In this document: piece by piece, positions 23,453 to 34,130 of the stretch
How the letters are laid out: every line of letters begins with the position of its first letter
How positions within the stretch are numbered: position 1 is the first letter of the stretch
Source of the DNA: Megachile rotundata
Lineage: Eukaryota; Arthropoda; Insecta; Hymenoptera; Megachilidae
Length of the DNA stretch: 64,000 nt
Direction of reading: 5' to 3'
NCBI RefSeq assembly: GCF_050947335.1
Contig: NW_027473329.1
Span: 186,001 to 250,000 of the forward strand
Notes under the pieces: model-generated
Databases searched by the model: none
The model's input: only the letters and a program-made list of their open reading frames with translations
What the model was told of the DNA's origin: nothing
Translations under genes and position numbers: made by a program

Positions 23453-25560
23453 GATTGTCTGATTGTGTGATTGTGTGATTGTGTGATTGTGTGGTTGTGT
23501 GACCGTGATTGTGTGATTGTGATTGTGTGATTGTGATTGTGTGATTGTGATTGTGTGATTGTGATTGTGTGATTGTGATTGTGTGATTGTGTGATTGTGT
23601 GATTGTGTGATTGTGTGATTGTGTGATTGTGTGATTGTGTGATTGTGTGACTGTGTGATTGTGTGATCGAGTGATTGTGTGATTGTGTGACTGTGTGGTT
23701 GTGAGATTGTGTGATTGTGTGATTAGGTGATTGTGTGATTGTGTGATTGTGTGATTGTGTGATTGTGTGATTGCGTGACTGTGTGATTATGTGATTGTGT
23801 GATTGTGTGATTGTGTGATTATGTGATTGTGTGATTGTGTGATTGTGTGATTGTGTGATTGTGTGATTGTGTGATTGTGTGATTGTGTGATTGTGTGCTT
23901 GTGTGATTGTGTGATTGTGTGATTGTGTGACTGTGTGATTGTGTAATTGTGATTGTGCGATTGTGATTGTGTGATTGTGTGATTGTGTGATTGTGTGATT
24001 GTGTGATTGTGTGATTGTGGAATTGTGAGATTGTGTGATTGTGTGCTTGTGTGATTGTGTGATTGTGTGATTGTGTGATTGTGTGATTGTGTGATTGTGT
24101 GATTGTGTGATTGAGTGATTGTGTGCTGGTGTGATTGTGTGATTGTGTGCTTGTGTGATTGTGTGATTGTGATTGTGTGATTGTGATTGTGTGATTGTGA
24201 TTGTGTGTTTGTGTGATTGTGATTGTGTGATTGTGATTGTGTGATTGTGATTGTGTGCTTGTGTGATTGTATGATTGTGATTGTGTGATTGTGATTGTGT
24301 GATTGTGATTGTGTGATTGTGATTGTGTGATTGTGATTGTGTGATTGTGATTGTGTGATTGTGATTGTGTGATTGTGATTGTGTGATTGTGATTGTGTGA
24401 TTGTGATTGTGTGATTGTGATTGTGTGATTGTGATTGTGTGATTGTGATTGTGTGATTGTGATTGTGTGATTGTGATTGTGTGATTGTGATTGTGTGATT
24501 GTGTGATTGTGTGATTGTGTGATTGTGTGATTGTGTGATTGTGTGATTGTGTGATTGTGTGATTGTGTGATTGTGTGATTGTGTGATTGTGTGATTGTGT
24601 GATTGTGTGATTGTGTGATTGTGTGATTGTGTGATTGTCTGATTATGTGATTGTGTGATTGTGTGATTGTGTGGTTGTGTGACCGTGATTGTGTGATCGT
24701 GATTGTGTGATCGTGATTGTGTGATCGTGATTGTGTGATTGCGTGATTGCGATTGTGTGATTGTGTGACTGTGTGATTGTGTGATTGTGTGATTGTGTGA
24801 TTGTGTGATTGTGTGATTGTGTGATTGTGTGATTGTGTGTTTGTGTGATTGTGTGATTGTGTGATTGTGTGATTGTGTGATTGTGTGATTGTGTGATTGT
24901 GTGATTGTGTGACTGTGTGATTGTGTAATTGTGATTGTGCGATTGTGATTGTGTGATTGTGTGATTGTGTGATTGTGTGATTGTGTGATTGTGTGATTGT
25001 GGAATTGTGAGATTGTGTGATTGTGTGCTTGTGTGATTGTGTGATTGTGTGATTGTGTGATTGTGTGATTGTGTGATTGAGTGATTGTGTGCTGGTGTGA
25101 TTGTGTGATTGTGTGATTGTGTGCTTGTGTGATTGTGTGATTGTGATTGTGTGATTGTGATTGTGATTGTGTGATTGTGATTGTGTGATTGTGATTGTGT
25201 GATTGTGATTGTGTGATTGTGATTGTGTGATTGTGATTGTGTGATTGTGATTGTGTGATTGTGATTGTGTGATTGTGATTGTGTGATTGTGTGATTGTGT
25301 GATTGTGTGATTGTGTGATTGTGTGATTGTGTGATTGTGTGATTGTGTGATTGTGTGATTGTGTGATTGTGTGATTGTGTGATTGTGTGATTGTGTGATT
25401 GTGTGATTGTGTGATTGTCTGATTGTGTGATTGTGTGATTGTGTGATTGTGTGGTTGTGTGACCGTGATTGTGTGATCGTGATTGTGTGATCGTGATTGT
25501 GTGATCGTGATTGTGTGATTGCGTGATTGCGATTGTGTGATTGTGTGACTGTGTGATTGT

Positions 25561-26874
25561 GTGATTGTGTGATTGTGTGATCGTGTGAATGTGTGATTGC
25601 GTGATCGTGTGATTGTGTGATCGTGTGATCGTTTGATCGTGTGATTGTGTGATTTTGCGATTGTGTGATTGTGTGATTGTGTGATTGTGTGAGTGTGTGA
25701 TTGTGTGATTGTGTGATTGTGTGATTGTGTGATTGTGTGATTGTGTGATTGTGTGATTGTGTGAGTGTGTGATTGTGTGATTGTGTGATTGAGTGATTCT
25801 GTGCTTGTGTGATTGTGTGGTTGTGAGATTGTGTGATTGTGTGATTAGGTGATTGTGTGATTGTGTGATTGTGTGATTGTGTGATTGCGTGATTGTGTGA
25901 TTGTGTGATTGTGTGATTGTGTGATTGTGTGATTGTGTGATTGTGTGATTGTGTGATTGTGTGGTTGTGTGATTGTGTGATTGTGTGATTGTGTAATTGT
26001 GTGATTGTGTGATTGTGACTGTGTGATTGTGTGAGTGTGTGATTGTGTGATTGAGTGATTGTGTGCTTGTGTGATTGTGTGGTTGTGTGGTTGTGTGATT
26101 GTGTGATTGTGTGATTGTGTGATTGTGTGATTGGGTGATTGTGTGATTGCGTGATTGTGTGATTCTGTGATTGTGTGATTGTGTGATTGTGTGATTGTGT
26201 GATAGTAAGATTGCGTGATTGTGTGATTGTGTAATTGTGTGATTGTGTGAGTGTGTGATTGTGTGATTGTGTGATTGTGTGATTGTGTGATTGTGTTATT
26301 GTGTGATTTTGTGATTGAGTGATTGTGTGATCGTGTGATTGTGATTGTGTGATTGTGATTGTGTGATTGTGATTGTGTGATTGTGATTGTGTGATTGTGA
26401 TTGTGTGATTGTCTGATTGTGTGATTGTGTGATTGAGTGATTGTGTGATTGTGTGATTGTGTGAATGTGTGATTGTGTGACCGTGATTGTCTGATTGTGT
26501 GATTGTGTGATTGTGTGATTTTGTGGTTGTGTGATTGTGTGATTGTGTGATTGTGTGATTGTGTGAATGTGTGATTGTGTGATTGTGTGATTGTGTGATT
26601 GTGTGATTGTGTGATTGTGTGATTGTGTGATTGTGTGATTGTGTGATTGTGTGAGTGTGTGATTGTGTGATTGTGTGATTGAGTGATTCTGTGCTTGTGT
26701 GATTGTGTGGTTGTGAGATTGTGTGATTGTGTGATTGGGTGATTGTGTGATTGTGTGATTGTGTGATTGTGTGATTGTGTGACTGTGTGATTGTGTGATT
26801 GTGTGATTGTGTGATTGTGTGATTGTGTGATTGTGTGATTGTGTGGTTGTGTGATTGTGTGATTGTGTGATTGT
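25561..26874. repeat. First region C block
   Basis: First appearance of the region C words: GATCGTTTGATCG at 25627, GATTTTGCG near 25652, GATAGTAAG at 26201, GTTATTGTGTGATTTTG near 26296, and GACCGTGATTGTCTG near 26479. A short 14-mer run lies at about 26336-26410. All of these words recur in the same order many times up to about 63 kb. Confidence 0.83.
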
Positions 26875-28745
26875 GTGATTGTGATTGTGTGATTGTGATT
26901 GTGTGATTGTGATTCTGTGATTGTGATTGTGTGATTGTGATTGTGTGATTGTGCTTGTGTGATTGTGATTGTGTGATTGTGATTGTGTGATTCTGATTGT
27001 GTGATTGTGATTGTGTGATTGTGATTGTGTGATTGTGATTGTGTGATTGTGACTGTGTGGTTGTGTGAGTGTGTGATTGTGTAATTGAGTGATTGTGTGC
27101 TTGTGTGATTGTGTGGTTGTGAGATTGTGTGATTGTGCGATTGTGATTGTGTGATTGTGTGATTGTGTGATTGTGTGATTGTGAGGTTGTGTGATTCCGT
27201 GCTTGTGTGATTGTGTGATTGTGATTGTGTGATTGTGTGATTGTGTGATTGTGTGATTGTGTGATTGTGTGATTGTGTGGTTGTATGACCGTGATTGTGT
27301 GACCGTGATTGTGTGATCGTGATTGTGTGATCGTGTCAGTGTGACCGTGAATGTGTGATTGCGTGATTGTGATTGCGTGATTGCGATTGCGTGATTGTGA
27401 TTGCGTGATTGTGTGATTGTGTGATTGTGTGATTGTGTGATTGTGTGATGGTGTGATTGTGTGATTGTGTGAATGTGTGATTGCGTGATTGCGTGATCGT
27501 GTGATTGTGTGATCGTGTGATCGTGTGATCGTGTGATTGTGTGATTGTGTGATTTTGTGATTGTGTGATTGTGTGATTGTGTTATTGTGTGAGGGTGTGA
27601 TTGTGTGATTGAGTGATTGTGTGCTTGTGTGATTATGTGGTTGTGTGATTGTGTGATTAGGTGATTGTGTGATTGTGTGATTGTGTGATTGTGTGATTGT
27701 GTGATTGTGTGATTGTGTGATTGTGTGATTGTGTGATGGTGTGATTGTGTGATTGTGTGATTGTGTGATTGTGTGATTGTGTGATTGTGTGATTGTGTAA
27801 TTGTGATTGTGCGATTGTGATTGTTTGATTGTGTGATTGTGTGATTGTGTGATTGTGTGATTTTGTGATTGTGTGATTGTGTGATTGTGTGATTGTGTGA
27901 TTGTGTGATTGTGTGATTGTGTGATTGTGTGATTGTGTGATTGTGTGATTGTGTGATTGTGTGATTGTGTGATTGTGTGATTGTGGGATTGTGTGATTGT
28001 GTGATTGTGACTGTGTGATTGTGTGAGTGTGTGATTGTGTGATTGAGTGATTGAGTGGTTCTGTGGTTGTGTGATTGTGTGATTGTGTGATTGTGTGATT
28101 GTGTGATTGTGGGATTGTGTAATTGTGATTGTGCGATTGTGATTGTGTGATTGTGTGATTGTGTGATTGTGTAATTGCGAGATTGTGTGATTGTGTGCTT
28201 GTGTGATTGTGTGATTGTGATTGTGTGATTGTGATTGTGTGATTGTGGTTGTGTGATTGTGATTGTGTGATTGTGATTGTGTGATTGTGATTGTGTGATT
28301 GTGATTGTGTGATTGTGATTGTGTGATTGTGATTGTGTGATTGTGATTGTGTGATTGTGATTGTGTGATTGTGATTGTGTGATTGTGATTGTGTGATTGT
28401 GATTGTGTGATTGTGTGATTGTGTGATTGTGTGATTGTGTGATTGTGTGATTGTGTGATTGTGTGATTGTGTGATTGAGTGATTGTGTGATTGTGTGACT
28501 GTGTGGTTGTGAGATTGTGTGATTGTGTGATTAGGTGATTGTGTGATTGTGTGATTGTGTGATTGTGTGATTGTGTGATTGTGTGATTGTGGAATTGTGA
28601 GATTGTGTGATTGTGTGCTTGTGTGATTGTGTGATTGTGTGATTGTGTGATTGTGTGATTGTGTGATTGTGTGATTGTGTGATTGAGTGATTGTGTGCTG
28701 GTGTGATTGTGTGATTGTGTGATTGTGTGCTTGTGTGATTGTGTG
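26875..28745. repeat. A/B-type island embedded in region C, first copy
   Basis: It opens with a 14-mer run carrying GATTCTGTG, GCTTG, GATTCTG and GACTG. Then come GAGGTTG at 27183, GATTCCGTGCTTG, GATCGTGTCAGTG at 27329, a GATCG cluster near 27495, GAGGG near 27591, GAGTGGTTCTGTGG near 28053, a second 14-mer run and finally GTGGAATTG with GCTGGTG at 28697. This is the content of about 4.56-6.7 kb joined to a region B end, with region C words on both sides. Confidence 0.82.
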
Positions 28746-31394
28746 ATTGTGATTGTGTGATTGTGATTGTGTGATTGTGATTGTGTGATTGTGATTGTGT
28801 GAACGTGATTGTGTGATCGTGATTGTGTGATCGTGATTGTGTGATTGCGTGATTGTGATTGTGTGATTGTGTGATTGTGTGATTGTGTGATTGTGTGAAT
28901 GTGTGATTGTGTGATTGATTATTGTGTGATTGTGTGATTGTGTGATTGTGTGATTGTGTGATTGTGTGATTGTGTGATTGTGTGATTGTGTGATTGAGTG
29001 ATTGTGTGATTGTGTGATTGTGTGAATGTGTGATTGCGTGATCGTGTGATTGTGTGATCGTGTGATCGTTTGATCGTGTGATTGTGTGATTTTGCGATTG
29101 TGTGATTGTGTGATTGTGTGATTGTGTGAGTGTGTGATTGTGTGATTGTGTGATTGTGTGATTGTGTGATTGTGTGATTGTGTGATTGTGTGGTTGTGTG
29201 ATTGTGTGATTGTGTGATTGTGTAATTGTGTGATTGTGTGATTGTGACTGTGTGATTGTGTGAGTGTGTGATTGTGTGATTGAGTGATTGTGTGCTTGTG
29301 TGATTGTGTGGTTGTGTGGTTGTGTGATTGTGTGGTTGTGTGATTGTGTGATTGTGTGATTGGGTGATTGTGTGATTGCGTGATTGTGTGATTCTGTGAT
29401 TGTGTGATTGTGTGATTGTGTGATTGTGTGATAGTAAGATAGCGTGATTGTGTGATTGTGTAATTGTGTGATTGTGTGAGTGTGTGATTGTGTGATTGTG
29501 TGATTGTGTGATTGTGTGATTGTGTTATTGTGTGATTTTGTGATTGAGTGATTGTGTGATCGTGTGATTGTGATTGTGTGATTGTGATTGTGTGATTGTG
29601 ATTGTGTGATTGTGATTGTGTGATTGTCTGATTGTGTGATTGTGTGATTGAGTGATTGTGTGATTGTGTGATTGTGTGAATGTGTGATTGTGTGACCGTG
29701 ATTGTCTGATTGTGTGATTGTGTGATTGTGTGATTTTGTGGTTGTGTGATTGTGTGATTGTGTGATTGTGTGATTGTGTGAATGTGTGATTGTGTGATTG
29801 TGTGATTGTGTGATTGTGTGACTGTGTGATTGTGTGAGTGTGTGATTGTGTGATTGTGTGATTGAGTGATTCTGTGCTTGTGTGATTGTGTGGTTGTGAG
29901 ATTGTGTGATTGTGTGATTAGGTGATTGTGTGATTGTGTGATTGTGTGATTGTGTGATTGTGTGATTGTGTGATTGTGTGGTTGTGTGATTGTGTGATTG
30001 TGTGATTATGTAATTGTGTGATTGTGTGATTGTGACTGTGTGATTGTGTGAGTGTGTGATTGTGTGATTGAGTGATTGTGTGCTTGTGTGATTGTGTGGT
30101 TGTGTGGTTGTGTGATTGTGTGATTGTGTGATTGTGTGATTGTGTGATTGTGTGATTGTGTGATTGGGTGATTGTGTGATTGCGTGATTGTGTGATTCTG
30201 TGATTGTGTGATTGTGTGATAGTAAGATTGCGTGATTGTGTGATTGTGTAATTGTGTGATTGTGTGAGTGTGTGATTGTGTGATTGTGTGATTGTGTGAT
30301 TGTGTGATTGTGTTATTGTGTGATTTTGTGATTGAGTGATTGTGTGATCGTGTGATTGTGATTGTGTGATTGTGATTGTGTGATTGTGATTGTGTGATTG
30401 TGATTGTGTGATTGTGATTGAGTGATTGTCTGATTGTGTGATTGTGTGATTGAGTGATTGTGTGATTGTGTGATTGTGTGAATGTGTGATTGTGTGACCG
30501 TGATTGTCTGATTGTGTGATTGTGTGATTGTGTGATTTTGTGGTTGTGTGATTGTGTGATTGTGTGATTGTGTGATTGTGTGATTGTGTGATTGTGTGAT
30601 TGTGTGATTGTGTGATTGTGTGATTGTGTGATTGTGTGATTGTGTGAATGTGTGATAGTGTGATTGTGTGATTGTGTGATTGTGTGGTTGTATGACCGTG
30701 ATTGTGTGATCGTGATTGTGTGATCGTGATTGTGTGATCGTGATTGTGTGATTGCGTGATTGCGATTGTGTGATTGTGTGACTGTGTGATTGTGTGATTG
30801 TGTGATTGTGTGATTGTGTGATTGTGTGATTGTGTGATTGTGTGATTGTGTGATTGTGTGATTGTGTGATTGTGTGATTGTGTGATTGTGTGATTGAGTG
30901 GTTGTGTGATTGTGTGATCGTGTGATTGTGTGATTGTGTGATTGTGTGGTTGTGTGACCGCGATTGTGTGACCGTGATTGTGTGATCGTGATTGTGTGAA
31001 CGTGATTGTGTGATCGTGATTGTGTGATCGTGATTGTGTGATTGCGTGATTGTGATTGTGTGATTGTGTGATTGTGGGATTGTGTGAATGTGTGATTGTG
31101 TGACCGTGATTGTGTGATTGATGATTGTGTGATTGTGTGATTGTGTGATTGTGTGATTGTGTGATTGTGTGATTGTGTGATTGTGTGATTGTGTGATTGA
31201 GTGATTGTGTGATTGTGTGATTGTGTGAATGTGTGATTGCGTGATCGTGTGATTGTGTGATCGTTTGATCGTGTGATTGTGTGATTGTGTGATTTTGCGA
31301 TTGTGTGATTGTGTGATTGTGTGATTGTGTGAGTGTGTGATTGTGTGATTGTGTGATTGTGTGACTGTGTGATTGTGTGATTGTGTGATTGTGT
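28746..31394. repeat. Region C block with GATAGTAAG at 29430 and 30218
   Basis: GAACG/GATCG words near 28801, GATTGATTATTG at 28913, GATCGTTTGATCG at 29064 and 31259, GATAGTAAG at 29430 (followed uniquely by ATAGCG instead of ATTGCG) and 30218, GACCGCG cluster at 30956, GATTGATG at 31116. The two GATAGTAAG words are 788 bp apart, a short version of the 0.9-kb module. A GATTATG word at about 30005 supplies the minus-strand stop of a long open frame. Confidence 0.82.
30956..31040. repeat. CpG-bearing 14-mer cluster (representative of 15)
   Basis: Six consecutive 14-bp units carry C in the same place, in the order GACCG(CG), GACCG, GATCG, GAACG, GATCG, GATCG, so CpG recurs every 14 bp. The cluster's leading GACCGCG occurs at 30956, 32359, 34317, 40396, 40739, 43417, 47597, 47940, 50610, 51936, 53304, 53655, 58026, 60978 and 62653. 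In an otherwise C-free strand these are the main CpG concentrations. Whether they are methylated cannot be seen here. Confidence 0.8.
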
Positions 31395-31795
31395 GATTGT
31401 GTAATTGTGATTGTGTGATTGTGATTCTGTGATTGTGATTGTGTGATTGTGATTGTGTGATTGAGATTGTGTGATTGTGATTGTGTGATTGTGATTGTGT
31501 GATTGTGATTGTGTGATTGTGATTGTGTGATTGTGATTGTGTGATTGTGATTGTGTGATTGTGATTGTGTGATTGTGATTGTGTGATTGTGATGGTGTGA
31601 TTGTGATTGTGTGATTGTGATTGTGTGATTGTGATTGTGTGATTGTGTGATTGTGATTGTGTGATTGTGATTGTGTGATTGTGATTATGTGATTGTGAGT
31701 GTGTGATTGTGATTGTGTGATTGTGGTTGTGTGATTGTGATTGTGTGATTGTGATTGTGTGATTGTGATTGTGTGATTGTGATTGTGTGATTGTG
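31395..31795. repeat. 14-mer run with GATGG, GATTATG and GGTTG variants
   Basis: An 8+6 run with, in order, GATTCTGTG, GAGATTG, GATGG near 31592, GATTATG near 31684, GTGAGTG and GGTTG. The same order appears in the runs at about 36.49, 38.97, 42.53, 43.69, 46.17, 49.72, 52.37, 57.05 and 60.04 kb (some shortened). It is a recurrent internal part of region C. Confidence 0.83.
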
Positions 31796-32900
31796 TGATT
31801 GTGTGATTGTGTGATTGGGTGATGGTGTGATTGTGCGATTGTGTGATTGTGTGATTGTGTGATTGTGTGATTGTGTGATTGTGTGATTGTATGATTGTGT
31901 GATTGTGTGATTGTGATTGTGTGATTGTGATTGTGTGATTGTGTGATTGTGTGATTGTGTGATTGTGTGATTGTGTGATTGTGTGATTGTGTGATTGTGT
32001 GATTGTGTGATTGTGTGATTGTGTGATTGTGTGATTGTGTGATTGTCTGATTGTGTGATTGTGTGATTGTGTGATTGTGTGGTTGTGTGACCGTGATTGT
32101 GTGATCGTCATTGTGTGATCGTGATTGTGTGATCGTGATTGTGTGATTGCGTGATTGCGATTGTGTGATTGTGTGACTGTGTGATTGTGTGATTGTGTGA
32201 TTGTGTGATTGTGTGATTGTGTGATTGTGTGATTGTGTGATTGTGTGTTTGTGTGATTGTGTGATTGTGTGATTGTGTGATTGTGTGATTGTGTGATTGA
32301 GTGGTTGTGTGATTGTGTGATCGTGTGATTGTGTAATTGTGTGATTGTGTGGTTGTGTGACCGCGATTGTGTGACCGTGATTGTGTGATCGTGATTGTGT
32401 GAACGTGATTGTGTGATCGTGATTGTGTGATCGTGATTGTGTGATTGCGTGATTGTGATTGTGTGATTGTGTGATTGTGTGATTGTGTGATTGTGTGATT
32501 GTGTGATTGTGTGAATGTGTGATTGTGTGACCGTGATTGTGTGATTGATGATTGTGTGATTGTGTGATTGTGTGATTGTGTGATTGTGTGATTGTGTGAT
32601 TGAGTGATTGTGTGATTGTGTGATTAGGTGATTGTGTGATTGTGTGATTGTGTGATTGTGTGATTGTGTGATTGTGTGATTGTGTGATTGTGTGGTTGTG
32701 TGATTGTGTGATTGTGTGATTGTGTAATTGTGTGATTGTGTGATTGTGTGATTGTGTGATAGTAAGATTGCGTGATTGTGTGATTGTGTAATTGTGTGAT
32801 TGTGTGAGTGTGTGATTGTGACTGTGTGATTGTGTGAGTGTGTGATTGTGTGATTGAGTGATTGTGTGCTTGTGTGATTGTGTGGTTGTGTGATTGTGTG
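31796..32900. repeat. Region C 8-mer block
   Basis: GGGTGATGG near 31816, GATTGTCTG near 32041, GACCGTG then GATCGTCATTG at 32103, GACCGCG cluster at 32359, GATTGATG at 32543, GATAGTAAG at 32758. The CAT inside GATCGTCATTG (32109-32111) is where a 701-codon minus-strand frame appears to start. The same word, and the same apparent start, recurs near 40141, 47341, 53047 and 60721. Confidence 0.83.
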
Positions 32901-34130
32901 ATTGTGTGATTGTGATTGTGTGATTGTGATTGTGTGATTGTGATTGTGTGATTGTGGTTGTGTGATTGTGATTGTGTGATTGTGATTGTGTGATTGTGAT
33001 TGTGTGATTGTGATTGTGTGATTGTGATTGTGTGATTGTGATTGTGTGATTGTGATTGTGTGATTGTGATTGTGTGATTGTGATTGTGTGATTGTGATTG
33101 TGTGATTGTGTGATTGTGTGATTGTGTGATTGTGTGATTGTGTGATTGTGTGATTGTGTGATTGTGTGATTGAGTGATTGTGTGATTGTGTGACTGTGTG
33201 GTTGTGAGATTGTGTGATTGTGTGATTAGGTGATTGTGTGATTGTGTGATTGTGTGATTGTGTGATTGTGTGATTGCGTGACTGTGTGATTATGTGATTG
33301 TGTGATTGTGTGATTGTGTGATTATGTGATTGTGTGATTGTGTGATTGTGTGATTGTGTGATTGTGTGATTGTGTGATTGTGTGATTGTGTGATTGTGTG
33401 ATTGTGTGATTGTGTGATTGTGTGACTGTGTGATTGTGTAATTGTGATTGTGCGATTGTGATTGTGTGATTGTGTGATTGTGTGATTGTGTGATTGTGTG
33501 ATTGTGTGATTGTGTGATTGTGTGATTGTGTGATTGTGTGATTGTGTGATTGTGTGATTGTGTGATTGAGTGATTGTGTGCTGGTGTGATTGTGTGATTG
33601 TGTGATTGTGTGCTTGTGTGATTGTTGATTGTGATTGTGTGATTGTGATTGTGTGATTGTGATTGTGTGATTGTGATTGTGTGATTGTGATTGTGTGATT
33701 GTGATTGTGTGTTTGTGTGATTGTGATTGTGTGATTGTGATTGTGTGATTGTGATTGTGTGATTGTGATTGTGTGATTGTGATTGTGTGCTTGTGTGATT
33801 GTATGATTGTGATTGTGTGATTGTGATTGTGTGATTGTGATTGTGTGATTGTGATTGTGTGATTGTGATTGTGATTGTGTGATTGTGATTGTGTGATTGT
33901 GTGATTGTGTGATTGTGTGATTGTGTGATTGTGTGATTGTGTGATTGTGTGATTGTGTGATTGTGTGATTGTGTGATTGTGTGATTGTCTGATTGTGTGA
34001 TTGTGTGATTGTGTGATTGTGTGGTTGTGTGACCGTGATTGTGTGATCGTGATTGTGTGATCGTGATTGTGTGATCGTGATTGTGTGATTGCGTGATTGC
34101 GATTGTGTGATTGTGTGACTGTGTGATTGT
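32901..34130. repeat. Region B-type island embedded in region C
   Basis: A 14-mer run with GGTTG near 32955, then GCGTGACTGTGTGATTATG near 33276, GTAATTGTGATTGTGCG near 33439, GCTGGTG at 33580, a 14-mer run with GTTTG and GCTTG/GTATGATTG words, 8-mers, GATTGTCTG and a GACCG/GATCG cluster near 34031-34080. This word order is that of region B (about 23.7-25.5 kb). A 1-bp loss makes GATTGTTGATTG near 33622, and a rare 6+6+8 unit lies near 33866. Confidence 0.82.

Larger units (their letters stand above)
21541..25560. repeat. Region B: higher-order repeat marked by GCTGGTG
   Basis: GCTGGTG occurs at 22001, 22827, 24125 and 25091, each preceded by GTGGAATTGTGAG and followed by GCTTG and a 14-mer run. 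The spacings of 826, 1298 and 966 bp make an irregular higher-order repeat. GCGTGACTGTGTGATTATG lies near 21681 and 23773. Two of the longest plain 8-mer runs (about 22332-22570 and 23209-23452, near 30 copies each) are here. The last copy ends in a GACCG/GATCG cluster at about 25459-25510 that becomes standard in region C. Confidence 0.82.

Noticed and set aside
25627..25639. GATCGTTTGATCG as a protein-binding near-palindrome
   Set aside because: It is explained as two GATCG variants around one GTTTG variant in the 8-mer lattice. Fifteen copies arise from block duplication, and nothing ties it to a regulated gene.
26875..28745. Mobile element insertion in region C
   Set aside because: The block consists of the same words as the rest. 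There are no terminal inverted repeats, target duplication or transposase. Rearrangement within the satellite explains it better.
30006..32111. 701-codon minus-strand open frame, and similar frames at 38469-40148, 46711-47349, 51770-53056 and 59006-60730
   Set aside because: All begin at the same repeated word GATCGTCATTG, the CAT giving an ATG on the minus strand, and all read as repeat. Near-identical copies end at different stops because 8-bp indels change the frame, which a selected coding sequence would not tolerate.
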